The position numbers were made by a program, and so were the translations under genes. Positions 1 through 6,747 of a DNA stretch of 8,524 bases are shown here, piece by piece. Under the pieces are notes generated by a model that saw only the letters and a program-made list of their open reading frames with translations, did not search any database and was not told the origin of the DNA. The stretch spans positions 1 to 8,524 of the forward strand of contig JAKOSS010000510.1 of the NCBI GenBank assembly GCA_029777145.1, written 5' to 3'. Position 1 is the first letter of the stretch; each line of letters starts with the position of its first letter. The DNA is from Acidobacteriota bacterium (GTDB taxonomy: Bacteria > Acidobacteriota > Blastocatellia > Pyrinomonadales > Pyrinomonadaceae).

Positions 1-114
1 AAACGACCGGTCGGCCGCGGCGCGGAACTGAGCGCTCTTGCGCGCAAAGGATTCGGGAAGGCCGTCGTTTCTCACAGATCGGAAATAGGGAGCCTGCTCA
101 GCAAAAGAACTTAG
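1..114 (+). CDS. Possible 3' end of a convergent gene, unidentified
   Basis: Frame 1 is open from the window edge to a TAG at 112-114, giving 37 residues that end in SLLSKRT. The tail is basic and contains a GRGAELSALARKGFGKAVV-like stretch. I do not recognise a family. Support is limited to an open frame running into the window and the fact that it would converge on the minus-strand operon, whose terminator follows. Frame 3 is also open here, to about 170, so this could equally be non-coding. It is reported only as a candidate partial gene. Confidence 0.22.
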   Translation, partial: KRPVGRGAELSALARKGFGKAVVSHRSEIGSLLSKRT

Positions 115-119
115 CAGGC
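92..119. other. Inverted repeat, 7-bp stem with 14-nt loop
   Basis: GCCTGCT at 92-98 and AGCAGGC at 113-119 are perfect reverse complements around a 14-nt loop. The downstream arm overlaps the TAG that ends the possible plus-strand reading frame. No T run follows on either strand, so this is not a canonical intrinsic terminator. It could be a 3'-end structure of the upstream gene, or chance. Confidence 0.35.
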
Positions 120-135
120 GAACTAATTATGCAAG

Positions 136-168
136 AAAAATGCGGCCGAAGGCGAATATCGGCCGCAT
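136..168 (-). terminator. Intrinsic terminator of the hslV-fsa operon
   Basis: Read on the minus strand, ATGCGGCCGA (168-159) is followed by a 9-nt loop and the perfect complement TCGGCCGCAT (149-140). The T at 140 continues into TTTT at 139-136. A 10-bp GC-rich stem with a T run, starting 15 nt past the stop codon of the fsa-family gene, is a textbook rho-independent terminator for the minus-strand operon. On the plus strand the hairpin is preceded by A's and followed by an A-rich stretch, so it should terminate efficiently in one direction only. Confidence 0.88.
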
Positions 169-183
169 AAAGCGAATAAAACC

Positions 184-834
184 TTAAGTTCGACCGCTTT
201 TCTTCCAGTCGCTTAAGAAAGCGTCGAGACCTTTGTCGGTCAGCGGATGTTTGACGAGTTGGCTGATCACCTTGAACGGGATCGTCGCGACGTCCGCCCC
301 GGCGAGAGCCGAATCGACGATGTGCATCGGATGGCGGATCGAGGCCGCGAGCACCTCGGTGGCGAAGCCGTAGTTGTCATAGATCTGCACGATGTCGCGG
401 ATCAGCTGCATTCCGTCCTGACCGATGTCGTCGAGACGTCCGATGAAGGGCGAAATGTACGTGGCCCCGGCTTTTGCGGCGAGCAGCGCCTGGGCAGCCG
501 AAAAGCAGAGCGTCACATTGACCTTGGTTCCTTCAGATCGGAAAACGCGGGTTGCCTTAAGACCATCGAGGGTCAGCGGGCACTTGATGACGACATTCGG
601 CGCGATCTTCGCGAGTTCGCGGCCCTCGCGGAGCATGCCTTCGGTATCGAGTGCCGTAACTTCGGCCGAAACGTCACCGGCCACCATCTCGCATATTTTC
701 GCGATGTGTTCCCTGAAATCAACGTCGCCTTCCTTCGCGATCAGCGAAGGGTTCGTCGTGACGCCGTCTATCAGTCCCAGTTCATTCGCCTCCCGGATCT
801 CGTCCAGATTGGCGGTATCGATAAAGAATTTCAT
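184..834 (-). CDS. fsa: Transaldolase / fructose-6-phosphate aldolase family enzyme
   Basis: This is a 216-residue class I aldolase of the small transaldolase (FSA/TalC) family, cytoplasmic, acting on dihydroxyacetone-type donors and glyceraldehyde 3-phosphate in sugar-phosphate metabolism. The whole TIM barrel is present at the usual length. Visible motifs are FIDTAN (4-9, with Asp6), GVTTNPS (24-30), the Schiff-base lysine Lys84 in VIKCPLT, and [11 protein letters not shown] (128-138). Residue 130 is Phe where E. coli FsaA has Tyr131. In this family Tyr goes with fructose-6-phosphate aldolase and Phe with transaldolase activity (the TalB Phe178 position), so I infer transaldolase activity. 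It is the last gene of the minus-strand operon. A GAGGA Shine-Dalgarno overlaps the TGA of the preceding gene 8 nt upstream, so translation is probably coupled. Confidence 0.93.
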   Translation of the reverse strand: MKFFIDTANLDEIREANELGLIDGVTTNPSLIAKEGDVDFREHIAKICEMVAGDVSAEVTALDTEGMLREGRELAKIAPNVVIKCPLTLDGLKATRVFRSEGTKVNVTLCFSAAQALLAAKAGATYISPFIGRLDDIGQDGMQLIRDIVQIYDNYGFATEVLAASIRHPMHIVDSALAGADVATIPFKVISQLVKHPLTDKGLDAFLSDWKKSGRT

Positions 835-842
835 AATGTTCC

Positions 843-1616
843 TCAGCTTTTCGCGACCGGATTCGAGAGTTTGCCGACGCCCTCGATCTCAACCTCGCAG
901 ATGTCTCCGGGTTCGAGTTTCGAAACGCCCGCGGGGGTGCCGGTCGCAATGATGTCTCCCGCGTTCAAAGTCATTTGATGTGATATGTATCGTATCAAAA
1001 ATTCGACCGGGAAAGCCATTTGCGACGTGTGGCCCGACTGCTTAACGGAGCCGTTGACCCGGCATACGACCTCGAGATCCGCGGGGTCCGCCTCGGTTTC
1101 GAGAAAGACGCCGATCGGGCAGAAAGTGTCGAAGGATTTTCCCCTGGTGAACTGCACGTCCTTGCGTTGAAGATCGCGCGCGGTCACATCGTTCAGGCAG
1201 GTGTAGCCGAGAACATAGCTCAACGGATCGTCATCGTCGCCGAGCTTCGAACAGCGGTCTGCGATGACAACCGCAAGTTCCCCCTCGTGCTCGACCTGCG
1301 CCGAGTGCGGCGGAATGACGATCGAATCACCGTCGGTCATGAGCGCCGACGGCGCCTTGAGGAACAGCAAAGGCTCGTCCGGCATCGCATTTCCGAGCTC
1401 CGCGGCGTGCTCCGCATAGTTGCGCCCGACGCAAACGATCTTCGAAGGCGCCGCGGGCGGCAGAAACTGGACGAAATGCGGATCGATGCCTTCGCCGGCA
1501 ACCGGTTCCGCGCCGGACTCGGGAACCATGCCGGAGTCGGGAAACGGGTGGATGACGCCGTTCTCGAATGAACCCCACAATTCCTCGTCGTCGTACAAAA
1601 AGCGGCAGATCTTCAT
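843..1616 (-). CDS. Fumarylacetoacetate hydrolase (FAH) superfamily enzyme
   Basis: This 257-residue cytoplasmic FAH-superfamily protein acts on beta-diketo or 2-oxo acids (acylpyruvate hydrolase, oxaloacetate decarboxylase or 2-hydroxyheptadienedioate isomerase types). The substrate cannot be read from sequence. The catalytic core spans about 57-254, with [16 protein letters not shown] (58-73), the metal ligands Glu111 and Glu113 in HEGEL with Asp143 in LNDVTARD, the conserved [12 protein letters not shown] (158-169), and GTPAGV (226-231). The start is the ATG at 1616-1614, beginning MKICRF. The frame stays open upstream, with an earlier ATG at 1661, but those 15 extra residues are basic, lie inside the lipoprotein gene and are not family-like. 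Only 1 nt separates this start from the lipoprotein stop codon and no strong Shine-Dalgarno is visible, which suggests translational coupling. Confidence 0.93.
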   Translation of the reverse strand: MKICRFLYDDEELWGSFENGVIHPFPDSGMVPESGAEPVAGEGIDPHFVQFLPPAAPSKIVCVGRNYAEHAAELGNAMPDEPLLFLKAPSALMTDGDSIVIPPHSAQVEHEGELAVVIADRCSKLGDDDDPLSYVLGYTCLNDVTARDLQRKDVQFTRGKSFDTFCPIGVFLETEADPADLEVVCRVNGSVKQSGHTSQMAFPVEFLIRYISHQMTLNAGDIIATGTPAGVSKLEPGDICEVEIEGVGKLSNPVAKS

Positions 1617-1617
1617 G

Positions 1618-2700
1618 CTACGGTACCGTGTCGCCGACGATCTCCGACGGCCCGCTGACATTGCCGGTGCGGTCGATCGCCGTGACGTAATAAAAGTAAG
1701 TTTTTCCGGTCTCCACAGTTCCGTCCTGATAGGTGTTCGAGGTGATCGGAACGGCGGTCAGCAAGTCCCATTTGTCGATCGCCAACCGGCGGTCCGCAGA
1801 CCGGTAAATATTGTAGCCGGCAATGTCCGGTTCGACGTTCGATGCAAAAAAGATCGAAATCTGGCCGGGGGCGGCGGCAATCGTCAGCGCGGCCGGCGCG
1901 GCCGGTGCGAAGGTGTCCTTCGGCTCGATCGCGACCGACGGCGAATCCAGGCTCTCGACCGGCTCAGCATTCGTTCCGAGGCTCACGGCCCGAACCGAGT
2001 AGTCGTACTTTGCGCCAAAATCAAAGAACCGGTCGGCGAACTCGGTCCCCGTCACCGGCGCGGAGTTCAGCTTACGCGATCCTTTGGAGTCCGCGCGATA
2101 AATGTTGTATCCAAGGATGTTGGGCGGCGTCGAGCCGTCAACGTTGGCTGCCGGCGCGGTCCATTTCACGAGGACCTGTTCCTGCGACAGTTCAAGAACC
2201 GGCGCGTTCGGCGCGTTGGCCACACGGGCGGCGGGTTCGATCAGGATGAAGTTCGAATATGACGCTTTTTGCCCCGATTTGTTGGCGTAGCGTGCCGCAT
2301 ACCGGAGACGCGCTTTCTGTCCGGCGAAACTGAGCGAGTCTTCGTAGACCATCTCCTTTCGCCCGAAGTCGGAGTCTCCGATCTGGACCGTTCCGATGAG
2401 CGTGCTCTTTGCCGAAAACTCCTCTTCGGTCAGCACGACGGGCGAGTCGAGAGGCTCGGCAAGACGGAATATGTCGATACGGTCAATGTTAAGCACGCTT
2501 CCGGCGGCGGCATTGCGCGGCGGCGTCAGCCAGCTGATGAGGATCCGGTTCCCGCGTTGGGTCGCGCCGATCTGGGGTTTTTGGAGGACGCGCTCGACCG
2601 GCGGAACCGGAGGCGTCCGCTTCCCGCAAGCGATAAGCAAAGCACAAAGTGTAAACGTTAATGCTGTTTGCTTTAAGACCGGAATAAGTGCTTTAAGCAT
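1618..2700 (-). CDS. Lipoprotein with three fibronectin type III-like domains
   Basis: This 360-residue secreted lipoprotein has no identified function. The N-terminus is a lipoprotein signal: Lys3 and Lys10, a hydrophobic stretch at 12-24, and a lipobox LIAC with the modifiable Cys25. Gly26 rather than Asp at +2 favours the outer membrane under the E. coli rule. A Pro-rich linker (29-36) leads to about three beta-sandwich FnIII-like modules, roughly 42-158, 163-260 and 264-358. The last two each carry a GYNIYR strand (197-202 and 295-300) and a Tyr-rich strand such as YSVRAVS or YYVTAID. The domains indicate extracytoplasmic protein or polysaccharide binding; no catalytic motif is seen. The gene starts 16 nt after hslU and abuts the FAH gene, so it is cotranscribed with both. 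The Shine-Dalgarno (AGTGG) is weak. Confidence 0.88.
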   Translation of the reverse strand: MLKALIPVLKQTALTFTLCALLIACGKRTPPVPPVERVLQKPQIGATQRGNRILISWLTPPRNAAAGSVLNIDRIDIFRLAEPLDSPVVLTEEEFSAKSTLIGTVQIGDSDFGRKEMVYEDSLSFAGQKARLRYAARYANKSGQKASYSNFILIEPAARVANAPNAPVLELSQEQVLVKWTAPAANVDGSTPPNILGYNIYRADSKGSRKLNSAPVTGTEFADRFFDFGAKYDYSVRAVSLGTNAEPVESLDSPSVAIEPKDTFAPAAPAALTIAAAPGQISIFFASNVEPDIAGYNIYRSADRRLAIDKWDLLTAVPITSNTYQDGTVETGKTYFYYVTAIDRTGNVSGPSEIVGDTVP

Positions 2701-2716
2701 AATTTATGCCACTGCA

Positions 2717-4129
2717 TTAAAGGATGTACCGGCTGAGATTCTGGTCGCGGACCAGACCTCCGAGCCGGGCGGCGACAAACGCCGCATCGATTCGCTGGTG
2801 CTTCGGTTCAAGGTCGCTGCCCTCGAAACTTATCTCTTCCAGGAGCTTTTCAAGCAAGGTGTGCAGCCGTCGGGCGCCGATATCTTCGGTGGTCTGGTTG
2901 ATCTCGACCGCCATTTCAGCGATGCGGCTGATCGCGTCATCCGTAAATTCCAGCGTCACCCCTTCGGTGTTAAGCAGTGCTTGGTACTGTTTAATAAGCG
3001 AATTCTTAGGCTGTGTAAGTATGCGCTTAAAATCGTCAAGATTCAGTGATTCAAGTTCGACGCGGATCGGGAACCGGCCCTGTAATTCCGGGATCAGGTC
3101 CGACGGTTTCGAAACATGAAAGGCGCCCGCGGCGATGAACAGGACGTGTTCGGTGTTGACGAGCCCATAGCGGGTATTGACGTTCGTTCCCTCGACGATC
3201 GGAAGAAGGTCGCGCTGGACGCCTTCGCGGGAAACATCCGGTCCGCTGCCGGATTCGCGCCCGGCGATCTTGTCGATCTCGTCGAGAAAGATGATCCCCG
3301 AGGTTTGCGTGCGCTCGATCGCCTGTCGCGTGACCTGCTCCATATCGACGAGGCTTTCCGTCTCGTCGCGCAGCAACGCCAGCCGCGCTTCCGATACCCT
3401 GACCTTGCGACGCACCGTTTTGGTCGGAAATATGCTGCCGAACATGTCCTTGAAATTGACGCCCATTTCTTCCATGCCCTGGCCGCCGACGAAGTCGATC
3501 ATCGTGTTCGACCGGTCCTGCGTCTCTATTTCGATCAATCGGTCGTCGAGTTCGCCGCGCCGGTACTGTTCCTTCAGCTTGGACCTCGTGCGCGTGATCG
3601 ACGTGTCGCCGGGTTCACCCGCACTGCCTGCGTCGTCATCGTAACTCTCAGAGTATGAATAACTTGACGACGGCAGCAGGATGTCGAGAATGCGCTCCTC
3701 GACGTTTTCCTCCGCGCGCGGACGAACTTCCTCGAACGCGACCTGGCGCGTCATGTCGACGGCGACTTCGGTCAATTCGCGGACCATGCTCTCGACGTCG
3801 CGCCCCATGTAGCCGACTTCGGTGAATTTCGATGCCTCGATCTTGATGAACGGCGAGTTCGCGAGCCGCGAAAGGCGCCGGGCGATCTCGGTCTTGCCGA
3901 CGCCAGTCGAGCCGATCATCAGAATATTTTTCGGCAAAACGTCGCGCGCGATCTCGGCAGGCAGCTTTTGCCGGCGGATCCTGTTTCGCAACGCGACCGC
4001 AACCGCGCGTTTGGCCGCCGACTGCCCGACCACGTAACGGTCGAGCTCGGCGACAATCTCGCGCGGCGTCAGATCGTCCAGCTTGATGTTGTTTGAATCG
4101 GCGGACGGCCCGCCCAAAAGGATCGCCAT
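2717..4129 (-). CDS. hslU: HslU, ATPase subunit of the HslUV protease
   Basis: This AAA+ unfoldase (ClpY) forms a hexamer that captures, unfolds and threads proteins into the HslV chamber in the cytoplasm. Its 470 residues exceed the E. coli length of 443. Visible motifs are TPREIVAELDRYVVGQ near the N-terminus, Walker A GSTGVGKT (73-80), the pore loop GYMG (106-109), Walker B IIFLDEID (279-286), SGPDVSREGVQRDLLP (295-310), the box VII arginine in ELQGRFPIRVEL (348-359) and sensor-2 GARRL (418-422). The C-terminal tail LSRYIL is the peptide that docks into HslV. The I-domain (about 110-265) carries a Ser/Tyr/Asp-rich stretch at 154-170 that accounts for some of the extra length. The start is 2 nt after the hslV stop, with an AGGGG ribosome-binding site at the junction. 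Confidence 0.98.
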   Translation of the reverse strand: MAILLGGPSADSNNIKLDDLTPREIVAELDRYVVGQSAAKRAVAVALRNRIRRQKLPAEIARDVLPKNILMIGSTGVGKTEIARRLSRLANSPFIKIEASKFTEVGYMGRDVESMVRELTEVAVDMTRQVAFEEVRPRAEENVEERILDILLPSSSYSYSESYDDDAGSAGEPGDTSITRTRSKLKEQYRRGELDDRLIEIETQDRSNTMIDFVGGQGMEEMGVNFKDMFGSIFPTKTVRRKVRVSEARLALLRDETESLVDMEQVTRQAIERTQTSGIIFLDEIDKIAGRESGSGPDVSREGVQRDLLPIVEGTNVNTRYGLVNTEHVLFIAAGAFHVSKPSDLIPELQGRFPIRVELESLNLDDFKRILTQPKNSLIKQYQALLNTEGVTLEFTDDAISRIAEMAVEINQTTEDIGARRLHTLLEKLLEEISFEGSDLEPKHQRIDAAFVAARLGGLVRDQNLSRYIL

Positions 4130-4131
4130 TG

Positions 4132-4704
4132 TTACCCCTGCCTGATCTCCTCGACCACAATCTTGTCGTTCGTGTAAATGCAGATCTCGCCGGCGATCGA
4201 CAGCGCTTCGGCGGCGATCTCGGTTGCGGTCATTTCCGTATGCCGCAGCAGTGCCCGCGCCGCCGCGAGGGCGTACATGCTGCCCGATCCGACCGCGAGC
4301 AAACCGTCGTCTGACGAGATCACGTCGCCTTTGCCGGAGATCAGGAACGCTCCCGAGGCGTCGGCGACGATCAGGAGCGACTCGAGGTTTCTCAGGTATT
4401 TGTCGGTGCGCCAGTCCTTGCTGAGCTCGACGGCGGCACGTTCGAGCTGTCCGTGAAACTGTTCGAGTTTGGCTTCGAATCGTGCCAGAAGCGTAAAGGC
4501 GTCGGCCGTCGATCCGGCGAATCCGGCGATCACCTTGTCGCCGTAAAGCCTGCGGACCTTTCGTGCCGAGGCCTTGATGACGGTGTCGCCCAGAGTGACC
4601 TGGCCGTCACCGGCCATTGCGGCGTTTCCGTCGCGGCGGACGAGGATCACGGTCGTCGAACGGATCCGGCTGTCGAAATCGGCCTGTCGGGACATGGTTT
4701 TCAT
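4132..4704 (-). CDS. hslV: HslV, peptidase subunit of the HslUV protease
   Basis: This proteasome-beta-like threonine peptidase (ClpQ) forms a double hexameric ring that is activated by HslU. The 190 residues align along their whole length with the family: [10 protein letters not shown] (17-26), AGDGQVTLG (31-39), [16 protein letters not shown] (49-64), [15 protein letters not shown] (91-105) and GEICIYTND (172-180). Thr17 aligns with the mature catalytic Thr1, with Asp33 and Lys49 at the positions of the E. coli Asp17 and Lys33 active-site partners. A 16-residue propeptide must therefore be removed, whereas E. coli only loses Met. The start is ATG at 4704, with Met4 (4695) as an alternative. 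Neither has a recognisable Shine-Dalgarno. It is the first gene of the minus-strand operon. Confidence 0.98.
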   Translation of the reverse strand: MKTMSRQADFDSRIRSTTVILVRRDGNAAMAGDGQVTLGDTVIKASARKVRRLYGDKVIAGFAGSTADAFTLLARFEAKLEQFHGQLERAAVELSKDWRTDKYLRNLESLLIVADASGAFLISGKGDVISSDDGLLAVGSGSMYALAAARALLRHTEMTATEIAAEALSIAGEICIYTNDKIVVEEIRQG

Positions 4705-4745
4705 GATAATAAGTAAAAATTAAATGCTCAAATTGACAGAGGATA
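4705..4745. promoter_or_regulatory. Divergent promoter region between hslV and the C26 hydrolase gene
   Basis: Only 41 bp, strongly AT-rich against GC-rich flanks, separate two divergent start codons, so both operons must initiate here or just inside the opposite gene. On the plus strand a consensus-like TTGACA lies at 4733-4738 without a good -10 at 17 nt. GATAAT at 4742-4747 resembles a -10 but has only a poor -35. On the minus strand TATTAT-like elements lie within 12 nt of the hslV ATG, so its mRNA could have little or no leader. I see no operator palindrome. Promoter assignments are by eye only. Confidence 0.5.
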
Positions 4746-5492
4746 ATGAGATATTTGAACATTGTAGAGTTTATGCGAAAGCGACCCGTGATCGGCCTTG
4801 CGATGCGGCTTGAGATCGATTCAAACCGATTCTATCTCGGACGCGATTACAGCGAGGCGCTCGCCGGACTGGGAGCGGTGCCGTTTCATATGAGCCTCAT
4901 CCCTGACCCGGACTATATCTCGGAAATCATGAGTCTCGTCGACGGCGTATTGTTGCCCGGCAGCGATACCGACGTCGATCCCTTGCTGTACGGCGCAGAA
5001 CCGCATCCGCGGCTGAAAAGGACCGTACCGCTCAAGGACCGCACCGATCTGCTCGTTCTCGAGGAGATCGAGCGCAGCACAAAGCCGTTGCTCGCGATCT
5101 GCTACGGGATGCAGGCGCTGAACGTTTCACGCGGCGGAACGCTGATCCAGGACATCGAGGCCGAGGTCCCGGATTGCCTGCGGCACGAACAGGGAGTTCC
5201 GCTTGATCATAATTCGCACAGCATCACGGTCGCTCCGGACAGCCGTCTGGGAAAACTCGCGGCGAACGCGACCGTCAATTCGCACCATCATCAGGCCATC
5301 CGCAATCCGGGAAGGAACCTGAGGCCGACCGCATGGGCGAAAGACGGGGTGATCGAGTGCATCGAGGACACGCGCGCCGAACGGTTCGCCTTCGGGGTCC
5401 AGTGGCACCCCGAACTGTCATGGCGTGACGACGCGCTTTCGCGGAACATCTTCGGGCAGTTCATCGCGGCCTGTGGCGGAAACGGAAAATAA
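4746..5492 (+). CDS. Class I glutamine amidotransferase-like C26 hydrolase (gamma-glutamyl hydrolase type)
   Basis: This 248-residue cytoplasmic hydrolase belongs to the PuuD-like peptidase C26 family, whose members cleave gamma-glutamyl amide bonds. The catalytic triad is visible: the nucleophile Cys119 in LLAICYGMQALNVSRGGTL (elbow AICYGMQ) and His221 with Glu223 in FGVQWHPEL. Further family signatures are VDGVLLPGSDTDVDP (66-80), the oxyanion-side GGTLIQDI, and VNSHHHQAI (177-185). No signal peptide is seen. The start is uncertain. ATG at 4746 has AGAGG only 3 nt upstream and overlaps a -10-like GATAAT; ATG at 4773 (Met10, beginning MRKRPVIGLA) fits the usual family N-terminus better but has a weaker ribosome-binding site. 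It is the first gene of the plus-strand operon and sits 3 nt before a NamZ homologue. I infer a gamma-glutamyl peptide substrate, possibly cell-wall derived, rather than polyamine catabolism, because no puu genes are present. Confidence 0.88.
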   Translation: MRYLNIVEFMRKRPVIGLAMRLEIDSNRFYLGRDYSEALAGLGAVPFHMSLIPDPDYISEIMSLVDGVLLPGSDTDVDPLLYGAEPHPRLKRTVPLKDRTDLLVLEEIERSTKPLLAICYGMQALNVSRGGTLIQDIEAEVPDCLRHEQGVPLDHNSHSITVAPDSRLGKLAANATVNSHHHQAIRNPGRNLRPTAWAKDGVIECIEDTRAERFAFGVQWHPELSWRDDALSRNIFGQFIAACGGNGK

Positions 5493-5495
5493 CCT

Positions 5496-6680
5496 GTGGC
5501 ACAACATCAGAAACTACACGTTAAAATCGGCCTGGAAAAGGCTTTAGGTGAATCTGGAGACGTCCTCGGCGGGCGCGTCGGACTGATCTGCAATCAGGCG
5601 TCAGTCGACTCCGGTTTCCGGCACGCGGCCGATCTCTTCTCCGACGATCCGGCGATCGATCTGACAACCTTGTTCGGGCCCCAGCACGGGATCCGCGGCG
5701 ACGTGCAGGACAATATGATCGAGACCGCGCACGCCGTCGACAAGCGAACCGGTCTCCCGGTCTACTCGCTGTACAGCGAAACGCGTGAACCGACCGGGGA
5801 GATGCTGCGTAATACCGACGTATTGGTCTTTGACCTTCAGGATGTCGGATGCCGCGTCTACACGTTTATTTACACGATGGCGAACTCGATGGTCGCGGCG
5901 GCGCGTTACGGCAAGCGCTTTGTCGTGCTCGACCGGCCGAATCCGATCGGCGGGGCCGCGATCGAAGGAAGCACCCTCGAGATCGGGCACGAGTCGTTCG
6001 TCGGGATGTACCCGATACCAATGCGTCACGGGATGACGGCCGGCGAACTCGCGCAGTTGTTCAATGACGAATTCGCGATCGGATGCGATCTCGAGGTGAT
6101 AACGATGGATGGATGGCAGCGCGATGCATACCAGGACGAAACCGATGCGCCGTGGGTGATGCCGTCGCCGAATATGCCGACCGTCGACACGGCGGTCGTC
6201 TTTCCCGGGACCGTATATTTCGAGGGGACGAAGGTTTCCGAGGGGCGCGGAACGACACGGCCGTTCGAGACCGTCGGAGCGGCATTCATCGATCCGGACG
6301 GCTTCTCCGAAGCTCTCAATTCACTTGAACTTCCGGGAGCTATCTTTAGGCCGATAAGGTTCTTACCGACATTTCAAAAGGAGGCCGGCAAGAGTTGCGG
6401 CGGAGCCTTCGTGCACGTTACCGACCGGTCGGCCTTCGAACCGGTTTACACGGGATTGGCGATGGTCAAAACGCTCTTCGACATGTATCCGGGCCAGTTC
6501 GAATGGAAGGAACCGCCATACGAATATGTTTACGACCGGAACCCGTTCGACGTCATCGACGGATCGGTCCGGACGCGGGAACTTTTCGAGCGCGGAGGAT
6601 CATTCGCCGAACTGCGGTCGATCTGTTCGGACGGGGTCGAGGAGTTCCGCATGAAACGTGCCCGGTTTCTCCTTTATTAA
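5496..6680 (+). CDS. namZ: NamZ-like (DUF1343, GH171) exo-beta-N-acetylmuramidase
   Basis: This 394-residue DUF1343 protein belongs to the family of Bacillus subtilis NamZ (YbbC), which releases N-acetylmuramic acid from the non-reducing end of peptidoglycan fragments. Conserved blocks are GGRVGLICNQASVD (25-38), TLFGPQHGIRGDVQDNM (58-74), GLPVYSLYSETREPT (86-100), FDLQDVGCRVYTFIYTM (112-128), VLDRPNPIGG (144-153), PMRHGMTAGELA (175-186), FPGTVYFEGTKVSEGRGT (236-253) and PFETVGAAFI (256-265). The start is GTG at 5496. The TAA of the upstream gene lies in the same frame two codons earlier, so no longer start is possible and there is no signal peptide, unlike the secreted B. subtilis enzyme. 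The motif usually written PEHG reads PQHG here (Gln63). GGA at 5484-5486 may serve as ribosome-binding site. Cytoplasmic peptidoglycan recycling is inferred. Confidence 0.92.
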   Translation: MAQHQKLHVKIGLEKALGESGDVLGGRVGLICNQASVDSGFRHAADLFSDDPAIDLTTLFGPQHGIRGDVQDNMIETAHAVDKRTGLPVYSLYSETREPTGEMLRNTDVLVFDLQDVGCRVYTFIYTMANSMVAAARYGKRFVVLDRPNPIGGAAIEGSTLEIGHESFVGMYPIPMRHGMTAGELAQLFNDEFAIGCDLEVITMDGWQRDAYQDETDAPWVMPSPNMPTVDTAVVFPGTVYFEGTKVSEGRGTTRPFETVGAAFIDPDGFSEALNSLELPGAIFRPIRFLPTFQKEAGKSCGGAFVHVTDRSAFEPVYTGLAMVKTLFDMYPGQFEWKEPPYEYVYDRNPFDVIDGSVRTRELFERGGSFAELRSICSDGVEEFRMKRARFLLY

Positions 6681-6747
6681 TGTTTTGAATCAGGCATTAA
6701 CATACGTAGTCAGAATGAGTTACGGAGAGTAGTTGAAGTATTTGATC

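Noticed and set aside
1..71. tRNA gene suggested by a 7-bp acceptor-like stem
   Set aside because: There is no T-loop TTCRA motif between two 5-bp arms, no D-arm and no plausible anticodon stem in the right place.
247..978. Plus-strand open frame of 243 codons opposite the fsa-family and FAH genes
   Set aside because: It is antisense to two well-supported genes and spans their junction. Its product is rich in Arg and Asp with no family resemblance, as expected from the mirror frame of GC-rich coding sequence.
1620..1629. Perfect 10-bp palindrome ACGGTACCGT just before the FAH start
   Set aside because: It encodes the last codons of the lipoprotein (Thr-Val-Pro-stop) and has no loop for a hairpin. 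A single occurrence gives no reason to call it an operator.
1420..2262. Plus-strand open frame of 280 codons opposite the lipoprotein and FAH genes
   Set aside because: It is an antisense shadow. The Arg-rich, low-complexity product has no recognisable motif, and the minus strand has strong domain evidence.
3116..3658. Plus-strand open frame of 180 codons opposite hslU
   Set aside because: It is entirely inside hslU, which is conserved along its length. The long antisense frame comes from codon bias.
6715..6732. Five-codon leader peptide frame (MSYGE) between namZ and the DUF6677-like gene
   Set aside because: It is too short to distinguish from chance and lacks regulatory codons or alternative stem pairs that would suggest attenuation.
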